46,456 bases of DNA from CAZCDS01 sp964497585. GTDB taxonomy: Bacteria; Desulfobacterota; Desulfomonilia; Desulfomonilales; Desulfomonilaceae. The stretch is from contig CAZCDS010000054.1 in the NCBI GenBank assembly GCA_964497585.1, forward strand, positions 1-46,456, in the 5' to 3' direction. The stretch's first letter is position 1. Each line of letters opens with the position of its first letter. Under the pieces are notes generated by a model. That model saw only the letters and a program-made list of their open reading frames with translations, made no database searches and was not told where the DNA came from. Positions 26,470 through 36,307 of this stretch are shown here, in pieces. A program made the position numbers and the translations under genes.

Positions 26470-27972
26470 CTATCTTTTCAAGTGGGGCGGGACGAGATCG
26501 CGGCTCACTACTTCCTCTTCCGTTTCACGGCGTCGGATAACCGCAGCTTTATCGCCGGTCACCAGCAGGGTGGCCGGTCTTGGGATGGCATTGAAATTGC
26601 TCGCGGAGACTTCCTGGTACGCGCCGGTGTCCAGCAGCGCGAAAATGTCTCCCGTCTGCACGTCCGGGAGCGGGACGGTCGGCATCAAGCGGTCTCCAAA
26701 ACAACTGCGCCCTACGATATCGCCCTTGCCCACAATCGGCGCGTCAGTCTTGTTGGCAACCAGGTAGTCGTGCAGGTGGTGCTCGTATCTCCCGCCGGTA
26801 AACCAGAATTCCGTCGTGTCCACGATCACGAAATCCCACCGGATCGGCTTTTTCACACGTTTGATGTTCTTGACCGTGGTCAAATGAATCCCCGCGTTGC
26901 CGTACAGCCCTCGTCCCGGTTCCACCTGGAGCATCAGACCGGTGATATCGATCCCGTGCCTGGGAAGCTCTTGCCGAAGGGTGCGAGTACAGACGCGAGC
27001 GTACTCCTCGATGCTCGGTGCGGGAGTCTGATTGGGCTTCTTGACGACGCCGTCGATGAGCTTGGCAATAACCCTGTACCGCACATCCGGTCCGAAGAGG
27101 TGCGTCCCCTTGGAAAGCGCATAGAGCGCAGCCAATTGGAACGGCTCCGTGTAGTCGGTCACCGCGTTGAACGGGTCCCGCGGTATGGCGAATCCGCCTC
27201 CGATGTCGATCTCTTGCGGTTTGAATCCGCCGAGTGACCGGCACACTCTCCCGGCTTCTTCGGCAAAGGCCTTCATCAGATGCTCCCAGTAGCGGACGGA
27301 AGCATGATGACGCCCGAAATGCATGTGCAGACCTACCAGGTCCACGTTTTTCATCTCGAGTATGCCGGGTCCGACAGCCAGAATGTCATCGAACGTGAGT
27401 CCTCCCTTGTACGCCATGGTGGCAATGTCGGTGGCGACGAGCCCTTCCGCGACGAAATCGCTGCGGTCGATGAACCGGGAGAGCGGCGGTTTCATGCGCA
27501 GACGCACTCTGGCCAGGCGATCGAGTTCATTGGCAGCCCTTTCGATGATTGCAACCTCCTCGAGGCTGTCGATGGTGATGCGCACGCCCGCGTCAACGCT
27601 CCGATAGATGTGACTCTCGTCCTTGGGCACGCCGTTGACCGAGATGAGGTTCGGATCGAAACCTGCGTTCAGGGCGATCATCAACTCTCCGGGCGAGTAC
27701 ACGTCGCAGCCGCACCCTTCGTCCGCGAGGATCCGCTGCACCGCGGGCAGCCAATTGGCCTTTGCAGCGGGAAGCACTTTGACCAGCCCTTCCGGCCAGC
27801 CCTCTTGAAAAGTTGTCTGAAAACCGCGCACGTTGCGCCGAATCTGGTCTTCGGACATCACAAACAACGGTGACCCGAACTCACCAACCAGACCCACCGT
27901 GTCGCACTCCTCGATGAACAGGCGTCCATCGCGCGTGGACAGACAGTCGTCAAGCCGACTTTGTACGGTCAT
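26470..27972 (-). CDS. Fold-III PLP-dependent decarboxylase (diaminopimelate/ornithine type)
   Basis: A 500-residue alanine-racemase-fold PLP enzyme related to diaminopimelate and ornithine/arginine decarboxylases. The lysine for the PLP Schiff base is K71 in LPAAKANWLPAV. The barrel continues with CDVYSPGELMIAL, VGLHMHFGRHH, EIDIGGGFAIP (phosphate loop), VEPGRGLYGNAGI, and a C-terminal active-site segment DTGAYQEVSASNFNAIPRP. The usual CESxD substrate motif is SCFGDRL here, so the substrate may not be diaminopimelate. The start at 27972 follows AAAGGGGTGAGG. It is longer than a typical LysA (about 420) and stands alone, divergent from the RND operon. Confidence 0.8.
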   Translation of the reverse strand: MTVQSRLDDCLSTRDGRLFIEECDTVGLVGEFGSPLFVMSEDQIRRNVRGFQTTFQEGWPEGLVKVLPAAKANWLPAVQRILADEGCGCDVYSPGELMIALNAGFDPNLISVNGVPKDESHIYRSVDAGVRITIDSLEEVAIIERAANELDRLARVRLRMKPPLSRFIDRSDFVAEGLVATDIATMAYKGGLTFDDILAVGPGILEMKNVDLVGLHMHFGRHHASVRYWEHLMKAFAEEAGRVCRSLGGFKPQEIDIGGGFAIPRDPFNAVTDYTEPFQLAALYALSKGTHLFGPDVRYRVIAKLIDGVVKKPNQTPAPSIEEYARVCTRTLRQELPRHGIDITGLMLQVEPGRGLYGNAGIHLTTVKNIKRVKKPIRWDFVIVDTTEFWFTGGRYEHHLHDYLVANKTDAPIVGKGDIVGRSCFGDRLMPTVPLPDVQTGDIFALLDTGAYQEVSASNFNAIPRPATLLVTGDKAAVIRRRETEEEVVSRDLVPPHLKR

Positions 27973-28263
27973 GGTCCTCACCCCTTTCCCGATCGGAGCA
28001 CTTCTGTGACATGACGCTGCTGAGGAAATCCGTTTTCTCGCTTGTTCCGAGCGTGCCTCCCCGGCTGTGTCCAGTCTACCATAATCCCTGTCCTCAACGC
28101 TCTCCTTTGACGTTGACGGACCCCCGGGAGATGGGATATGCTCGAACACCCTCACAGGAGCTATGAATCCGGTTGCAGGGCAAGAGAAGGAAGTGAGGGA
28201 GCAGTCCTCAAGGTTTGAAAGTGCACGGGTGAGAGTCCTCGTGTTTCCGGCAGAGTAGACGCC

Positions 28264-31200
28264 ATGAACCTGGCCGAATCATCGGTCCGATATCCTATCA
28301 CGGTTATTGTGCGGGTGCTTCTCGTTCTCGTGTTCGGGTACGTCTGCTTGACCTTTCTCGAGGTGGAACTCAAACCCGACACGCAGCCTCCCGTCATTGC
28401 GATCATCACCCCCTATCCCGGCGCGGCGCCCGAAGAGGTGGAAGGCCAGGTCACCAACCGTTTCGAACAGTATATCAGCGGCGTCTCCAATCTGATTGCA
28501 ACCTTCGGGTACTGCTATTTCGGCCAGTCATTCATCTTCACTCTGTATCGTCCCGGCACCAATCTCGATCTTGCAGCGGCCGAGCTTCAGAGGAACCTGG
28601 ACCGCGTGTCCTATTTGCCTCCCGAGGTCCAACGTCCGCAGATTCTCAAGGCGACCGACTACGTGAACCTCCCTGTATACCAGTTTGCCCTGACCGGTGA
28701 CGTCAATCCGGTCAACGCGACCACCTGGGCCGATCTGGAGATCGTTCCGCGGATCAAGCGCATTCCTGGCGTCGGCGACTGTCAGTTTAGAGGCGCCCGG
28801 ACCCGGCAAATGAGGATATCCTTTGACATTGAGCGCCTCAAAGCGAGAAAGCTCACGGTCAACGATATCAAACGGTTCATCGATCAGACGAACCTGAACC
28901 GGAGCGCGGGGTACTTCAACAATGGCCCGGTCGAGTGGACCGTTCGCGTTATCGGCGAACTCAAGGACGCTGCGGACTTCGGCAAGGTAATCATTACCAA
29001 ACCCGGCGAGCCGCCGCTCTATCTCTCGGATGTGGCGCGAATCCGGGACATGCATGAACGTCCCGACGCGGACTGCAGGATCGACGGCGCGCGCGGACTC
29101 ATCTTCAACGTCTACAACGAGGTCGGTGCGGACATCCTCAAACTCATCCACAACGTCGACGGACAGCTCGGCAAGATACAAAACGAGTACGGCCCAAATG
29201 GAGCGAAATTTACCAAGACCTTTGATCAGGGAGTCTTCATCCGGGACGCGGTGGGCGTGGTGAAGGGCTGTCTGCTCCAGGCCGGGGTCCTGATCTTGCT
29301 GGTGCTCTTCCTCTTCCTCAAGCGCTGGCGCAGCATTCTCATCGTCGCGATTTCCATACCCGTTTCGGTTGTGGGAACGTTCATCGGCATGTATCTCTTC
29401 GGGTATTCGATCAATGTCATTTCGCTGGCGGGAATTGCGCTCGCGATCGGCATGATTGTCGACGACTCCATCGTCGTGCTGGAGAATATCTACCGGCACC
29501 GATACGAGGAAGGCAAAGACCGTTTCCAGGCTTGCGTGGACGGAACCCGGGAGGTGCAAAGGGCTGCGTTCATGAGCACCCTCACCATTGCTGCGGTATT
29601 CCTCCCGGTGCTCATGCTCAAAGGGGAAATCGGCACACTCTTCGGCCCGGTTGCGTTCGTAGTCTCCTTTGCGATCTTCGTTTCGCTGCTCGACGCGTTC
29701 AGCGTGGTCCCGATGCTCTCGTACCGCTGGATGAGAGAAGAACGAGCCCGGAGCCGCCTCACACAAAGGCTCTTCACCCCGCTCGCGCTCCTCGACAGGG
29801 TCGGCGGAGCATTCTCCGCCACGGTGATCGGAAGCTTACGGTTCTTTCTGAAGAGGGGACTTCGCAAGGCGTTTCTCGTCGCGGGAGGTCTGGCGCTTTT
29901 CGTATTGTCCTGCATGGTTTTGCCGGGATTCAACTACCTGCCGGTGGGAGGGTCCAACATCGTGCGCATGGACATTGAGTGTGTCCAGGGGACCAGCCTT
30001 GAACAGAAGAGCCGGCTGCTGAAGATTCTCGAGGAGCGCTGGAGCAAAATCAAAGGCGTGAAGCACGTGGTCTCGGTTCCCAACAGGAACATGTTCGAGA
30101 ATCGAATTTACCTTGTGTGCGAAGACGAAAATATCAGCGGCGTTCCGGTCGAGAAGATTTCTCGCAGGGCCTGGGAGACCTCGCGCGATCTCCCCTTCAG
30201 GACGGTCAATCCCATTCGATTCCCACTCTTCGGGAACGTGTACCTCAGATCCGATGTGGTGGACTTCCGCGTGGTGGGCAGGAGCTACGAGGTCATCAAG
30301 AAACTGGTCGGCCAAATCATGGAGATCGGTCGCACCACGAAAGGCGTTCTCTACCGGTACACCGACCTGGCCCTTCGCAAGCCTCAGATCGACATCCGGA
30401 TCGATCATCAACGGGCTCAGAATCTCGGCTTACAGGTTCGAGACATCGCCGACGCGGTTGAGGCGGCCGTGGGAGGCCAACGTACCGTGACCCAGTACGA
30501 CGTGAAGGATCGCTATTTCTACATCCGGGTCATGGGACAGGAACGCGACGTCTCCGATCTTTTCGACGTGAAGAATATCGTCCTTACCGCGCCCGGCAAT
30601 CCCAGTGTTCAGATCCCTTTGAGCAGCGTGGCCACGGTGGAACCCACATACGGACCGATGCACATTACGCATTTCAATTCGCAGCGGTCCAGCCGGGTCC
30701 AGTTCACCGTCAAGGGCCGTCCTCTTGCCGCGGTCTTCCACGAGGTGATGGGTAAGATCAAGTCGACCGTGGATTTCCCGCACGGGTACGCGGCGATTCC
30801 CTTCGGATCGATCAACGAGCTTGCGCGATTGACGGCCGCGATTGAGTTCGTTTTCCCTTTGTCCGCGGTGGTGGTCTACCTTCTCCTCGTGTTACAGTTT
30901 CAGTCGTTCGTCAGACCGCTTTCGATTATGCTGAGCGTTCCTCTTGCTCTCATAGGGTCGAACTTTGTCGTTCGACTGCTCCATGTGCCCTTCGATGCCT
31001 TCACCATGCTCGGGTACATTATGCTGGTGGGCCTCGTGGTCAAGAATGCGATTCTGCTCGTCACGTACGCGGTGAGACTGATCGACGATGAGGGGATGGA
31101 CCGGGAAGAGGCTCTGATCCTTGCGGCTCAGCGCCGCATCAGACCGATCTACATGACGTCGGTCGCGATGATCTTCGGCATGTTGCCGCTCGCGCTCACA

Positions 31201-31413
31201 ACAGGTCCGGCCGCGGAGATCTACAATGGGCTCGCAACGGTGGTCGTGGCGGGGCTCGTCATCTCCTCGCTCCTCACGCTGGTTTTCATCCCGGTTGTGT
31301 ATGTGCTGTTGGACGACCTGAAGAAACGCTTGTGGAAAAGCGCGGGAACAGGGCCTCCAGCGACCATTCCTGCAGGAGAGATGGAGTCCGGAATACCGAT
31401 AACAACGGCATAG
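28264..31413 (+). CDS. RND-family efflux pump, inner-membrane subunit
   Basis: A 1049-residue proton-driven RND transporter of the AcrB/MdtB superfamily. It has twelve predicted membrane helices, with the first (ITVIVRVLLVLVFGYVCLTF) and the seventh each followed by a large periplasmic loop. Proton-relay residues are present: D400-D401 in GMIVDDSIVVLENIYRHR and K927 in GLVVKNAILLV. The N-terminus has TPYPGAAPEEVEGQVT as in drug and lipid exporters; no CusA-type metal methionines were noted. Substrates are probably drugs, solvents or lipids. It is the first gene of an operon with its adaptor 55 bases downstream; an outer-membrane TolC-like partner is not in the window. Confidence 0.92.
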   Translation: MNLAESSVRYPITVIVRVLLVLVFGYVCLTFLEVELKPDTQPPVIAIITPYPGAAPEEVEGQVTNRFEQYISGVSNLIATFGYCYFGQSFIFTLYRPGTNLDLAAAELQRNLDRVSYLPPEVQRPQILKATDYVNLPVYQFALTGDVNPVNATTWADLEIVPRIKRIPGVGDCQFRGARTRQMRISFDIERLKARKLTVNDIKRFIDQTNLNRSAGYFNNGPVEWTVRVIGELKDAADFGKVIITKPGEPPLYLSDVARIRDMHERPDADCRIDGARGLIFNVYNEVGADILKLIHNVDGQLGKIQNEYGPNGAKFTKTFDQGVFIRDAVGVVKGCLLQAGVLILLVLFLFLKRWRSILIVAISIPVSVVGTFIGMYLFGYSINVISLAGIALAIGMIVDDSIVVLENIYRHRYEEGKDRFQACVDGTREVQRAAFMSTLTIAAVFLPVLMLKGEIGTLFGPVAFVVSFAIFVSLLDAFSVVPMLSYRWMREERARSRLTQRLFTPLALLDRVGGAFSATVIGSLRFFLKRGLRKAFLVAGGLALFVLSCMVLPGFNYLPVGGSNIVRMDIECVQGTSLEQKSRLLKILEERWSKIKGVKHVVSVPNRNMFENRIYLVCEDENISGVPVEKISRRAWETSRDLPFRTVNPIRFPLFGNVYLRSDVVDFRVVGRSYEVIKKLVGQIMEIGRTTKGVLYRYTDLALRKPQIDIRIDHQRAQNLGLQVRDIADAVEAAVGGQRTVTQYDVKDRYFYIRVMGQERDVSDLFDVKNIVLTAPGNPSVQIPLSSVATVEPTYGPMHITHFNSQRSSRVQFTVKGRPLAAVFHEVMGKIKSTVDFPHGYAAIPFGSINELARLTAAIEFVFPLSAVVVYLLLVLQFQSFVRPLSIMLSVPLALIGSNFVVRLLHVPFDAFTMLGYIMLVGLVVKNAILLVTYAVRLIDDEGMDREEALILAAQRRIRPIYMTSVAMIFGMLPLALTTGPAAEIYNGLATVVVAGLVISSLLTLVFIPVVYVLLDDLKKRLWKSAGTGPPATIPAGEMESGIPITTA

Positions 31414-31468
31414 ACCGAACAGGATTCGCCCTTTCCGGCGTACGTGATTTGTCCGAGCGAGCTAGAAG

Positions 31469-32584
31469 ATGACCATAAAGTTGTCGATAATCTTGATGTC
31501 GTTGGCTCTCCTGATCGGGTCCTGCTCGCCCCAGGAAGGGAAGAAACATGAGCCGCCCCCTGTGAAGGTGGCCGCGGCAAAGGTGGAACGCGGTGACATC
31601 GAGCTGCCGTTGCTTCTCACTGGCAACCTCACCTACAACGCGGACGCCGTGATCGCGGCCCGGGTAGCGGCCCAGGTGACTTCACGCGACGTGCGTGACG
31701 GCCAGATTGTCACGAAGGGTCAACTGCTCGTGAGACTCGACGAAACCGAGATCAAGGATGTCTCAAACGCGGCCATGGAGGACCTCAAGAAACACCAGGC
31801 ACGCTGCGATTACCTCAAGACCGAGTGGGAGAAAAACCGGGTTCTCTTCAAGACCGGCGCAATCAGTGAGATCCAGTACGACCAGAAGCACTCCACGTAC
31901 CGCAATGCCCTGGCCCAGGTTGAGGCGGACAAGGCCCTCCTGGCGAAAGCGAAACAGGACCTGATCTGGACCAAGGTCAAGTCCCCTATACACGGCGTCC
32001 TCTCGCAGCGGTACGTGGAAATCGGCGATTGGGTGGCAAAAGGCCAAAAGCTCTTCGAAATCAGTGACTTCGACCCCATCTATCTGAAGGCGTTTCTTGC
32101 GGACCGGGATGTGGCACGTCTCCGATTCAAGGAGGCTTGTCCCGAGGCCATAGAGACGGACGTAACCGTGGACGCATACCCGAAAAAGACCTTCAAGGGA
32201 CGGATCACGTACGTGGGGCCGGCTGCCGATCGGGGGAGAGTCTTCGAAGTGCGGGCGTATATGGACAACCCGAACATGCTCCTCCGGGAAGGGATGTACG
32301 CCCGGGCCCGGGTCGTGCCCGAGCGCTTGAAAGGAGTCCTGCGGATACCGCTCACCGCGCTCAATGATAAGATTCGGCCCAACGAAGATAATACGGTCTT
32401 CGTGGTCCAAAAAGACTCCCGGGTCCGGCTGAGACGAATTGCAATAGGAGCCAACGACGCGCGGTACGTGCAGGTACGCAAGGGCCTCAAGGAAGGCGAT
32501 GTCGTGGTGGTCTACGGCAAGGAGATTCTCAGTACCGGAGTTCGCGTGGACCTGACTGACATGGTCCGTCCGAAGGCGCCCTGA
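31469..32584 (+). CDS. RND periplasmic adaptor lipoprotein
   Basis: A 371-residue membrane fusion protein. The N-terminus is a lipoprotein signal with Cys19 in LLIGSCS, so it should be lipidated in the inner membrane. A lipoyl/barrel-sandwich half (VIAARVAAQVTSRDVRDGQIVTKGQ), an alpha hairpin (MEDLKKHQARCDYLKTEWEK and LAQVEADKALLAKAKQ), the second lipoyl half (KSPIHGVLSQRYVEIGDWV), a beta-barrel domain and a membrane-proximal domain follow in the usual order. It links the RND pump to an outer-membrane channel. The order pump then adaptor is the reverse of acrAB. Confidence 0.9.
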   Translation: MTIKLSIILMSLALLIGSCSPQEGKKHEPPPVKVAAAKVERGDIELPLLLTGNLTYNADAVIAARVAAQVTSRDVRDGQIVTKGQLLVRLDETEIKDVSNAAMEDLKKHQARCDYLKTEWEKNRVLFKTGAISEIQYDQKHSTYRNALAQVEADKALLAKAKQDLIWTKVKSPIHGVLSQRYVEIGDWVAKGQKLFEISDFDPIYLKAFLADRDVARLRFKEACPEAIETDVTVDAYPKKTFKGRITYVGPAADRGRVFEVRAYMDNPNMLLREGMYARARVVPERLKGVLRIPLTALNDKIRPNEDNTVFVVQKDSRVRLRRIAIGANDARYVQVRKGLKEGDVVVVYGKEILSTGVRVDLTDMVRPKAP

Positions 32585-32648
32585 CGGGGTATTCCCATGT
32601 ACCAGCGACCGGAAGTGTATGAAAACGCCTTGACGTGAGAAAGACGAA

Positions 32649-33323
32649 ATGTCCGATTCCAACGATCCCCCAAAGACCGACGGGAACGCTCCGGGTGAAA
32701 TCCTCGAGCATCCCGGCGACGGCGACATGAGCGTAGGCCGGACCGCACGGATCGTGACCTCCTGGAAGCAGGGCGAGATCTCTTCCCATTCCGCGATTGA
32801 AGAACTCCGAAGGGCGGCTCAACATGAGGATCGCTATCTTCGCCGGGCAGCAGTCTGGGGCCTGGGCGAGATCAGGTCCACCGAAGCCGTCGACGCCCTG
32901 AGAGAGGCGCTTGGGGACGAGGACCGGAAGGTTCGTCGCGCGGCCGTGTGGGCCTTGGGACAGATCGATTCCGAAGACGTCGTCCCGGATCTCGAGGCCG
33001 CACTGCAGGACAAAGACAAGGCTGTTCGCCGCGGAGCCCGGGAGGCTCTTTCCCGGAAAGGGCACGGTTCTAGGCCCGGGCAAGCGGAGGAACGCTCTTC
33101 CCGCGAGCAAGCTCGGATTACCGATGTCGACGAACGAGCCTCCGGGCTCGCAACCGAAACGGAACGTCTCCTGTTCGCAATGACCGCGGAGCTGCGCAAC
33201 GAAGTCGCACGCCTGCAAGCCGAGCTTTCAGCCCTCAGACAAGAAGTCGTAGACCTTTCCGAGCGCCTGTCCCGTCCGGAGAGCGCCGGAAAGCCGGAAG
33301 ATGAAGACCAGGGAGAAGTCTGA
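32649..33323 (+). CDS. HEAT-repeat protein with coiled-coil tail
   Basis: A 224-residue cytoplasmic protein. Residues 45-145 hold three HEAT/PBS-lyase repeats (YLRRAAVWGLGEIRSTEAV, KVRRAAVWALGQIDSEDVV, AVRRGAREALSRKG). Residues 170-212 are a coiled coil (LRNEVARLQAELSALRQEV). Both ends are acidic or disordered. Such proteins act as scaffolds; no enzyme motif is present. It follows the adaptor gene by 64 bases on the same strand and could be cotranscribed, but a role in efflux is only a guess. Confidence 0.75.
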   Translation: MSDSNDPPKTDGNAPGEILEHPGDGDMSVGRTARIVTSWKQGEISSHSAIEELRRAAQHEDRYLRRAAVWGLGEIRSTEAVDALREALGDEDRKVRRAAVWALGQIDSEDVVPDLEAALQDKDKAVRRGAREALSRKGHGSRPGQAEERSSREQARITDVDERASGLATETERLLFAMTAELRNEVARLQAELSALRQEVVDLSERLSRPESAGKPEDEDQGEV

Positions 33324-33403
33324 GCACTCCGAAACCGGGGCAGAGATAGACGTCACATCCGGTTCTGCGTCATAAGGAGATCCGTGTTTCGGTGCTTGGA
33401 GGA

Positions 33404-33583
33404 GGGGGCAAATGTCCCGTCTGCTACGAATAGAGTACCCGGGCGCCTGGCACCCTGCAGTGAGTCGGGAAAGGCGGCACGAGTCCATCTTCCCTGGTAG
33501 CGGCGATCATCTTACTCTCCGGGTGGTTTTGCAGGAAGGTCGGAACGCCAATTGCGAAAGGGCAAAAACCGGACGTGACCCCT
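33404..33583 (+). repeat. MITE-like RAYT fragment, copy 4
   Basis: About 180 bp in the orientation opposite to 5339-5519. It encodes an RAYT N-terminus (MSRLLRIEYPGAWHPAVSRE) and stops matching after AKTGRDPF, exactly where copy 3 does, at GACCCCT (33577-33583). The size and right end agree with copy 3; the left end (GGGGGCAAATG) is slightly changed. The sequence is more diverged than copies 1-3. Confidence 0.58.
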
Positions 33584-33619
33584 TTGTTTTTAGGCCTTTA
33601 TTCGTGTTTGGGCGAAGAA

Positions 33620-33757
33620 GTCAAACGGTCCATCGAATGAATCATCAAGTGCCTGATCAAGGTTGGAGCCAAGGTCGCGTATCATGGTCGGAGGTGGCAA
33701 GTTCATGTGGCGTCAGCATTCCCGTTGGCTCATCACTATCGGGCCGTGTTTGGGTGA
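33620..33757 (+). pseudogene. DDE transposase C-terminal relic, copy B
   Basis: The frame reads VKRSIE, a stop, then IIKCLIKVGAKVAYHGRRW and QVHVASAFPLAHHYRAVFG before the natural stop. This matches the C-terminal end of DDE transposases of the IS1380/IS4 kind, where the last strand carries a GRRW-like motif. An internal stop and loss of everything upstream make it non-functional. The downstream flank to about 33890 is shared with 13299-13450. Confidence 0.5.
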
Positions 33758-34111
33758 AGGCGCAGGTTCAAGATTGCCTTTGACCGGGGAATCGAGGGAG
33801 TGGTATGTTCAAATTCTGGGAAAAGAGACGCTGATCTGGCCAAAAGGTGGGAATTCGGGTCGCCGGGCGACATACGGAAGCGCAGCGACGCCATTTGGGC
33901 ATCGAAATCCATCGGAGATCGGTTTTGGGGTTCAAGAACGACCAGAATTTCTGGGATCGCGGAATAATCCCCGTTCAGACAATACCATTGGATATAGATA
34001 TGAAAATGTGCACGGTGTGCTCCTGGGAGGACGGAGGCCTTCTCTCAGGAGCCGAAAACATTGGTGAGACATATTCTGATTTAACCAGAGCTTAAGCAAA
34101 AGGGGGGTATC

Positions 34112-34639
34112 GTGAAAAAGGCAACTTTCACACTGGTAGTTACTTTGTTTCTCATTACTGGCTTTGGACTCATGGTCTGTGCCGAAATGGGACAACAAGG
34201 GCAAACATCAGGTAAGACTTACTACACTGGAACTCTCACAATGCTTTCGATGGACAACAAACGTGTTCAAATTAACTATGAAGGCTATGGTGTGTATGTG
34301 GCTGATATTAAATCGGATATCTTGCACCATGCAATTGTTCACGTAGTGGGGGCATTGCACGCGAAAGCGGGTGACTATCAGGATTCCGGCATGGCTGTTT
34401 TCACCCGCCCGGATGGCGATAAAATCTTCGCAACGTACAAAGCCTCCGGCACATTAGGGCAAACTGCTCACGGGAGCTCAACCTATGTGGGCGGTACTGG
34501 AAGATTCGTTGGTATTCAGGGCAGTGGTGAATTCACTCGCTACTCATTGCGACCCCCAGCCCAAGGCATGTTTGCAAGCTACAGTGTGGGAAGAAGCGAT
34601 TGGAAATTGCCGAAAAAGAGTGATACACCCGGACGGTGA
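34112..34639 (+). CDS. Secreted beta-rich protein
   Basis: A 175-residue protein starting at GTG with AGGGGGGT just upstream and an N-terminal signal peptide (KKATFTLVVTLFLITGFGLMVCA). The mature part is strand-rich with Gly/Tyr/Thr and contains GGTGRFVGIQGSGEFTRYS, a pattern found in DUF3224/allene-oxide-cyclase-like barrels. No catalytic residues are identifiable. It stands alone after transposon relics and has a lower GC content by eye than the RND operon, consistent with an accessory region. Confidence 0.65.
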   Translation: MKKATFTLVVTLFLITGFGLMVCAEMGQQGQTSGKTYYTGTLTMLSMDNKRVQINYEGYGVYVADIKSDILHHAIVHVVGALHAKAGDYQDSGMAVFTRPDGDKIFATYKASGTLGQTAHGSSTYVGGTGRFVGIQGSGEFTRYSLRPPAQGMFASYSVGRSDWKLPKKSDTPGR

Positions 34640-34871
34640 GACTGAGCCCAGGCAAGCCGGGTATAATTGGCAGACAGACGACCACAATGCCTCCTGATTC
34701 TGGTAGGTTGCTGTCAATCAATAAAGACACGGCCAACCAGAATCAGGCCACAATTGAGAACGATGTGCTGTGCGACAATTAGACTGGATTAACGGGACCT
34801 TGGTGCGGAGCGAAGGAGTTGAGACGCCTCTAGGTTATATCATAATAAGACGTTTCTTCCCGAACTGGGCC

Positions 34872-35206
34872 TTTCACAGCAAATAGAGGATGCTTTGCCC
34901 AAGATGATGGAATGGTTCGAACGAGAGCTTGAGCACCTGAGACCCGTTCAATTAGGGAACATGAGGGCAAGGGTGATGGAGTGCCTCCAGGGCAACTTTC
35001 AGGACGTGAGAATCGGTCGATTGTGTCGGGCAAAGACAAAGGTGGGTTGGACAAGCAACCCACTGAACTTCTCTGACGAGGAACTGGCTCAAGTTAAGAA
35101 GGCAGCCGGCCTGGCCGGTTTAGAACCTTTCGAGTTCATTCGACGCGTAGTGAGGGAAGCTCTTACGAACGGGGGCAATTCCGGGGACACCACACATGAT
35201 TCGTGA
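34872..35206 (+). pseudogene. 5'-truncated copy of the 35561-36307 gene
   Basis: From about 34872 the DNA matches 35974-36307: QIEDALPKMMEWFERELE, MECLQGNFQDVRIGRLC, NPLNFSDEELAQVKKAAG, ending in the same NGGNSGDTTHDS. The N-terminal membrane segment and about 135 codons are missing, and no good start is present. It is the first half of a tandem duplication with a period near 1.1 kb. Confidence 0.72.
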
Positions 35207-35489
35207 TTTCGATGAGAAGTCGTTGTCTTCTCAGCTCTTCGCCAGATCCGCAGGCATACTAGCTCCTGGAGCTCCGTACTATGTAACGCAACGAGGAAAA
35301 CGTCGTCAGCGGTGCTTTCCTTAGACCGAGTCTGCAGATACCGAGCCCGAAGCGGTTCGTTGGCACGAGTGCACAGGCATACCGTTCGGAGATGATGACT
35401 TGATCACGTGGCTGGACCCGGGGTTGGGCAGATCGATGAGGCGCCAAGGGCTTTGCCCAAAAGGCTCGACAGACGCGCCGCAAATTTAG
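35196..35489 (+). pseudogene. Internally deleted RAYT, copy A
   Basis: Codons MIRDFDEKSLSSQ, then AGILAPGAPYYVTQRGKRRQ (RAYT N-terminus), a stop at CFP, then in the same frame ECTGIPFGDDDLITWLD and CPKGST (RAYT C-terminus). The catalytic middle, about 100 residues, is gone. The same deletion is present in copy B, so it predates the tandem duplication. Copy A has decayed further. Confidence 0.65.
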
Positions 35490-35560
35490 TATGCTGTCCA
35501 CGGAATTCAGAATTCTCGCGGGACATTCCATCACCGGATCTCAGAGAAAGGGATGTGAAC

Positions 35561-36307
35561 ATGGACCCCGGCAAATACATTGCTCTAGGCACCATCATCG
35601 GTACCATAATCGCCTCCATCACGCTTTGCATCAATAATTGGCTCCAGGGAAGGCGGGAGAGAAAGAAGTGGATAACCGACAAGATGGAGAAAGCATGCTT
35701 GGAATGTCTGAAATTACTAAGTGAATCCCGACGGATACCAAGGACTATTGATGATGAAAAACATTTAGAAAGAAAGAATTATCTGGGATTTATAAGCGGA
35801 ATGATTCACGTTCCTGCCCATATGGCTATGATGCAGTGTTATTCATCCGAGGAATCAGCAAAGAAGATAGAGAAGCACCGTGAAGCTATCAGCAATACTC
35901 TTACAGTCCTTAAAACCGGTGAACAAGAAGTTGTATACCACGAGAAAAAAAACTTCATTCGGGTTGGTGGGATTTTAGACCAAATTGAGGCTGCTTTGCC
36001 TGACGTGATAGATTGCTTTCAACGAGAGCTTGAGGACGTGAGACCAGTTCAATTCCGCAACATAAGGGCAACGGTGATGGAGTGCCTCCAAGGCAACCTT
36101 CCGGACGTGAGAATCGGTCGATTCTGTAAGGCAAAGACAAAGGTGGGTTGGGAAAGCAACCCACTGAACTTCTCTGACGAGGAACTGGCTCGAGTTAAGA
36201 AGGCAGCCGACCTGTCCAGTTTAGAACCATTCGAGTTCATTCGACGCGTAGTGAGGGAAGCTCTTACGAACGGGGGCAATTCCGGGGACACCACACATGA
36301 TTCGTGA
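35561..36307 (+). CDS. Membrane protein with ribbon-helix-helix-like tail
   Basis: A 248-residue protein of unknown family. The ATG at 35561 follows AGAAAGGGATG. Residues 6-28 form one membrane helix (YIALGTIIGTIIASITLCI); the rest is cytoplasmic and helical. The C-terminus (NPLNFSDEELARVKKAADL, then EPFEFIRRVVREAL) resembles the helix-helix part of CopG/Arc ribbon-helix-helix proteins, but without a clear basic strand it may be a dimerisation module only. A truncated duplicate lies just upstream. Its stop overlaps the start of an internally deleted RAYT, so the RAYT relic may have been captured as part of the unit. It sits in the accessory island; function unknown. Confidence 0.6.
   Translation: MDPGKYIALGTIIGTIIASITLCINNWLQGRRERKKWITDKMEKACLECLKLLSESRRIPRTIDDEKHLERKNYLGFISGMIHVPAHMAMMQCYSSEESAKKIEKHREAISNTLTVLKTGEQEVVYHEKKNFIRVGGILDQIEAALPDVIDCFQRELEDVRPVQFRNIRATVMECLQGNLPDVRIGRFCKAKTKVGWESNPLNFSDEELARVKKAADLSSLEPFEFIRRVVREALTNGGNSGDTTHDS

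Noticed and set aside
28528..29766. A 412-codon minus-strand frame inside the RND gene
   Set aside because: Antisense shadow of a well-supported transporter; composition is Asp/His/Arg-rich without motifs.
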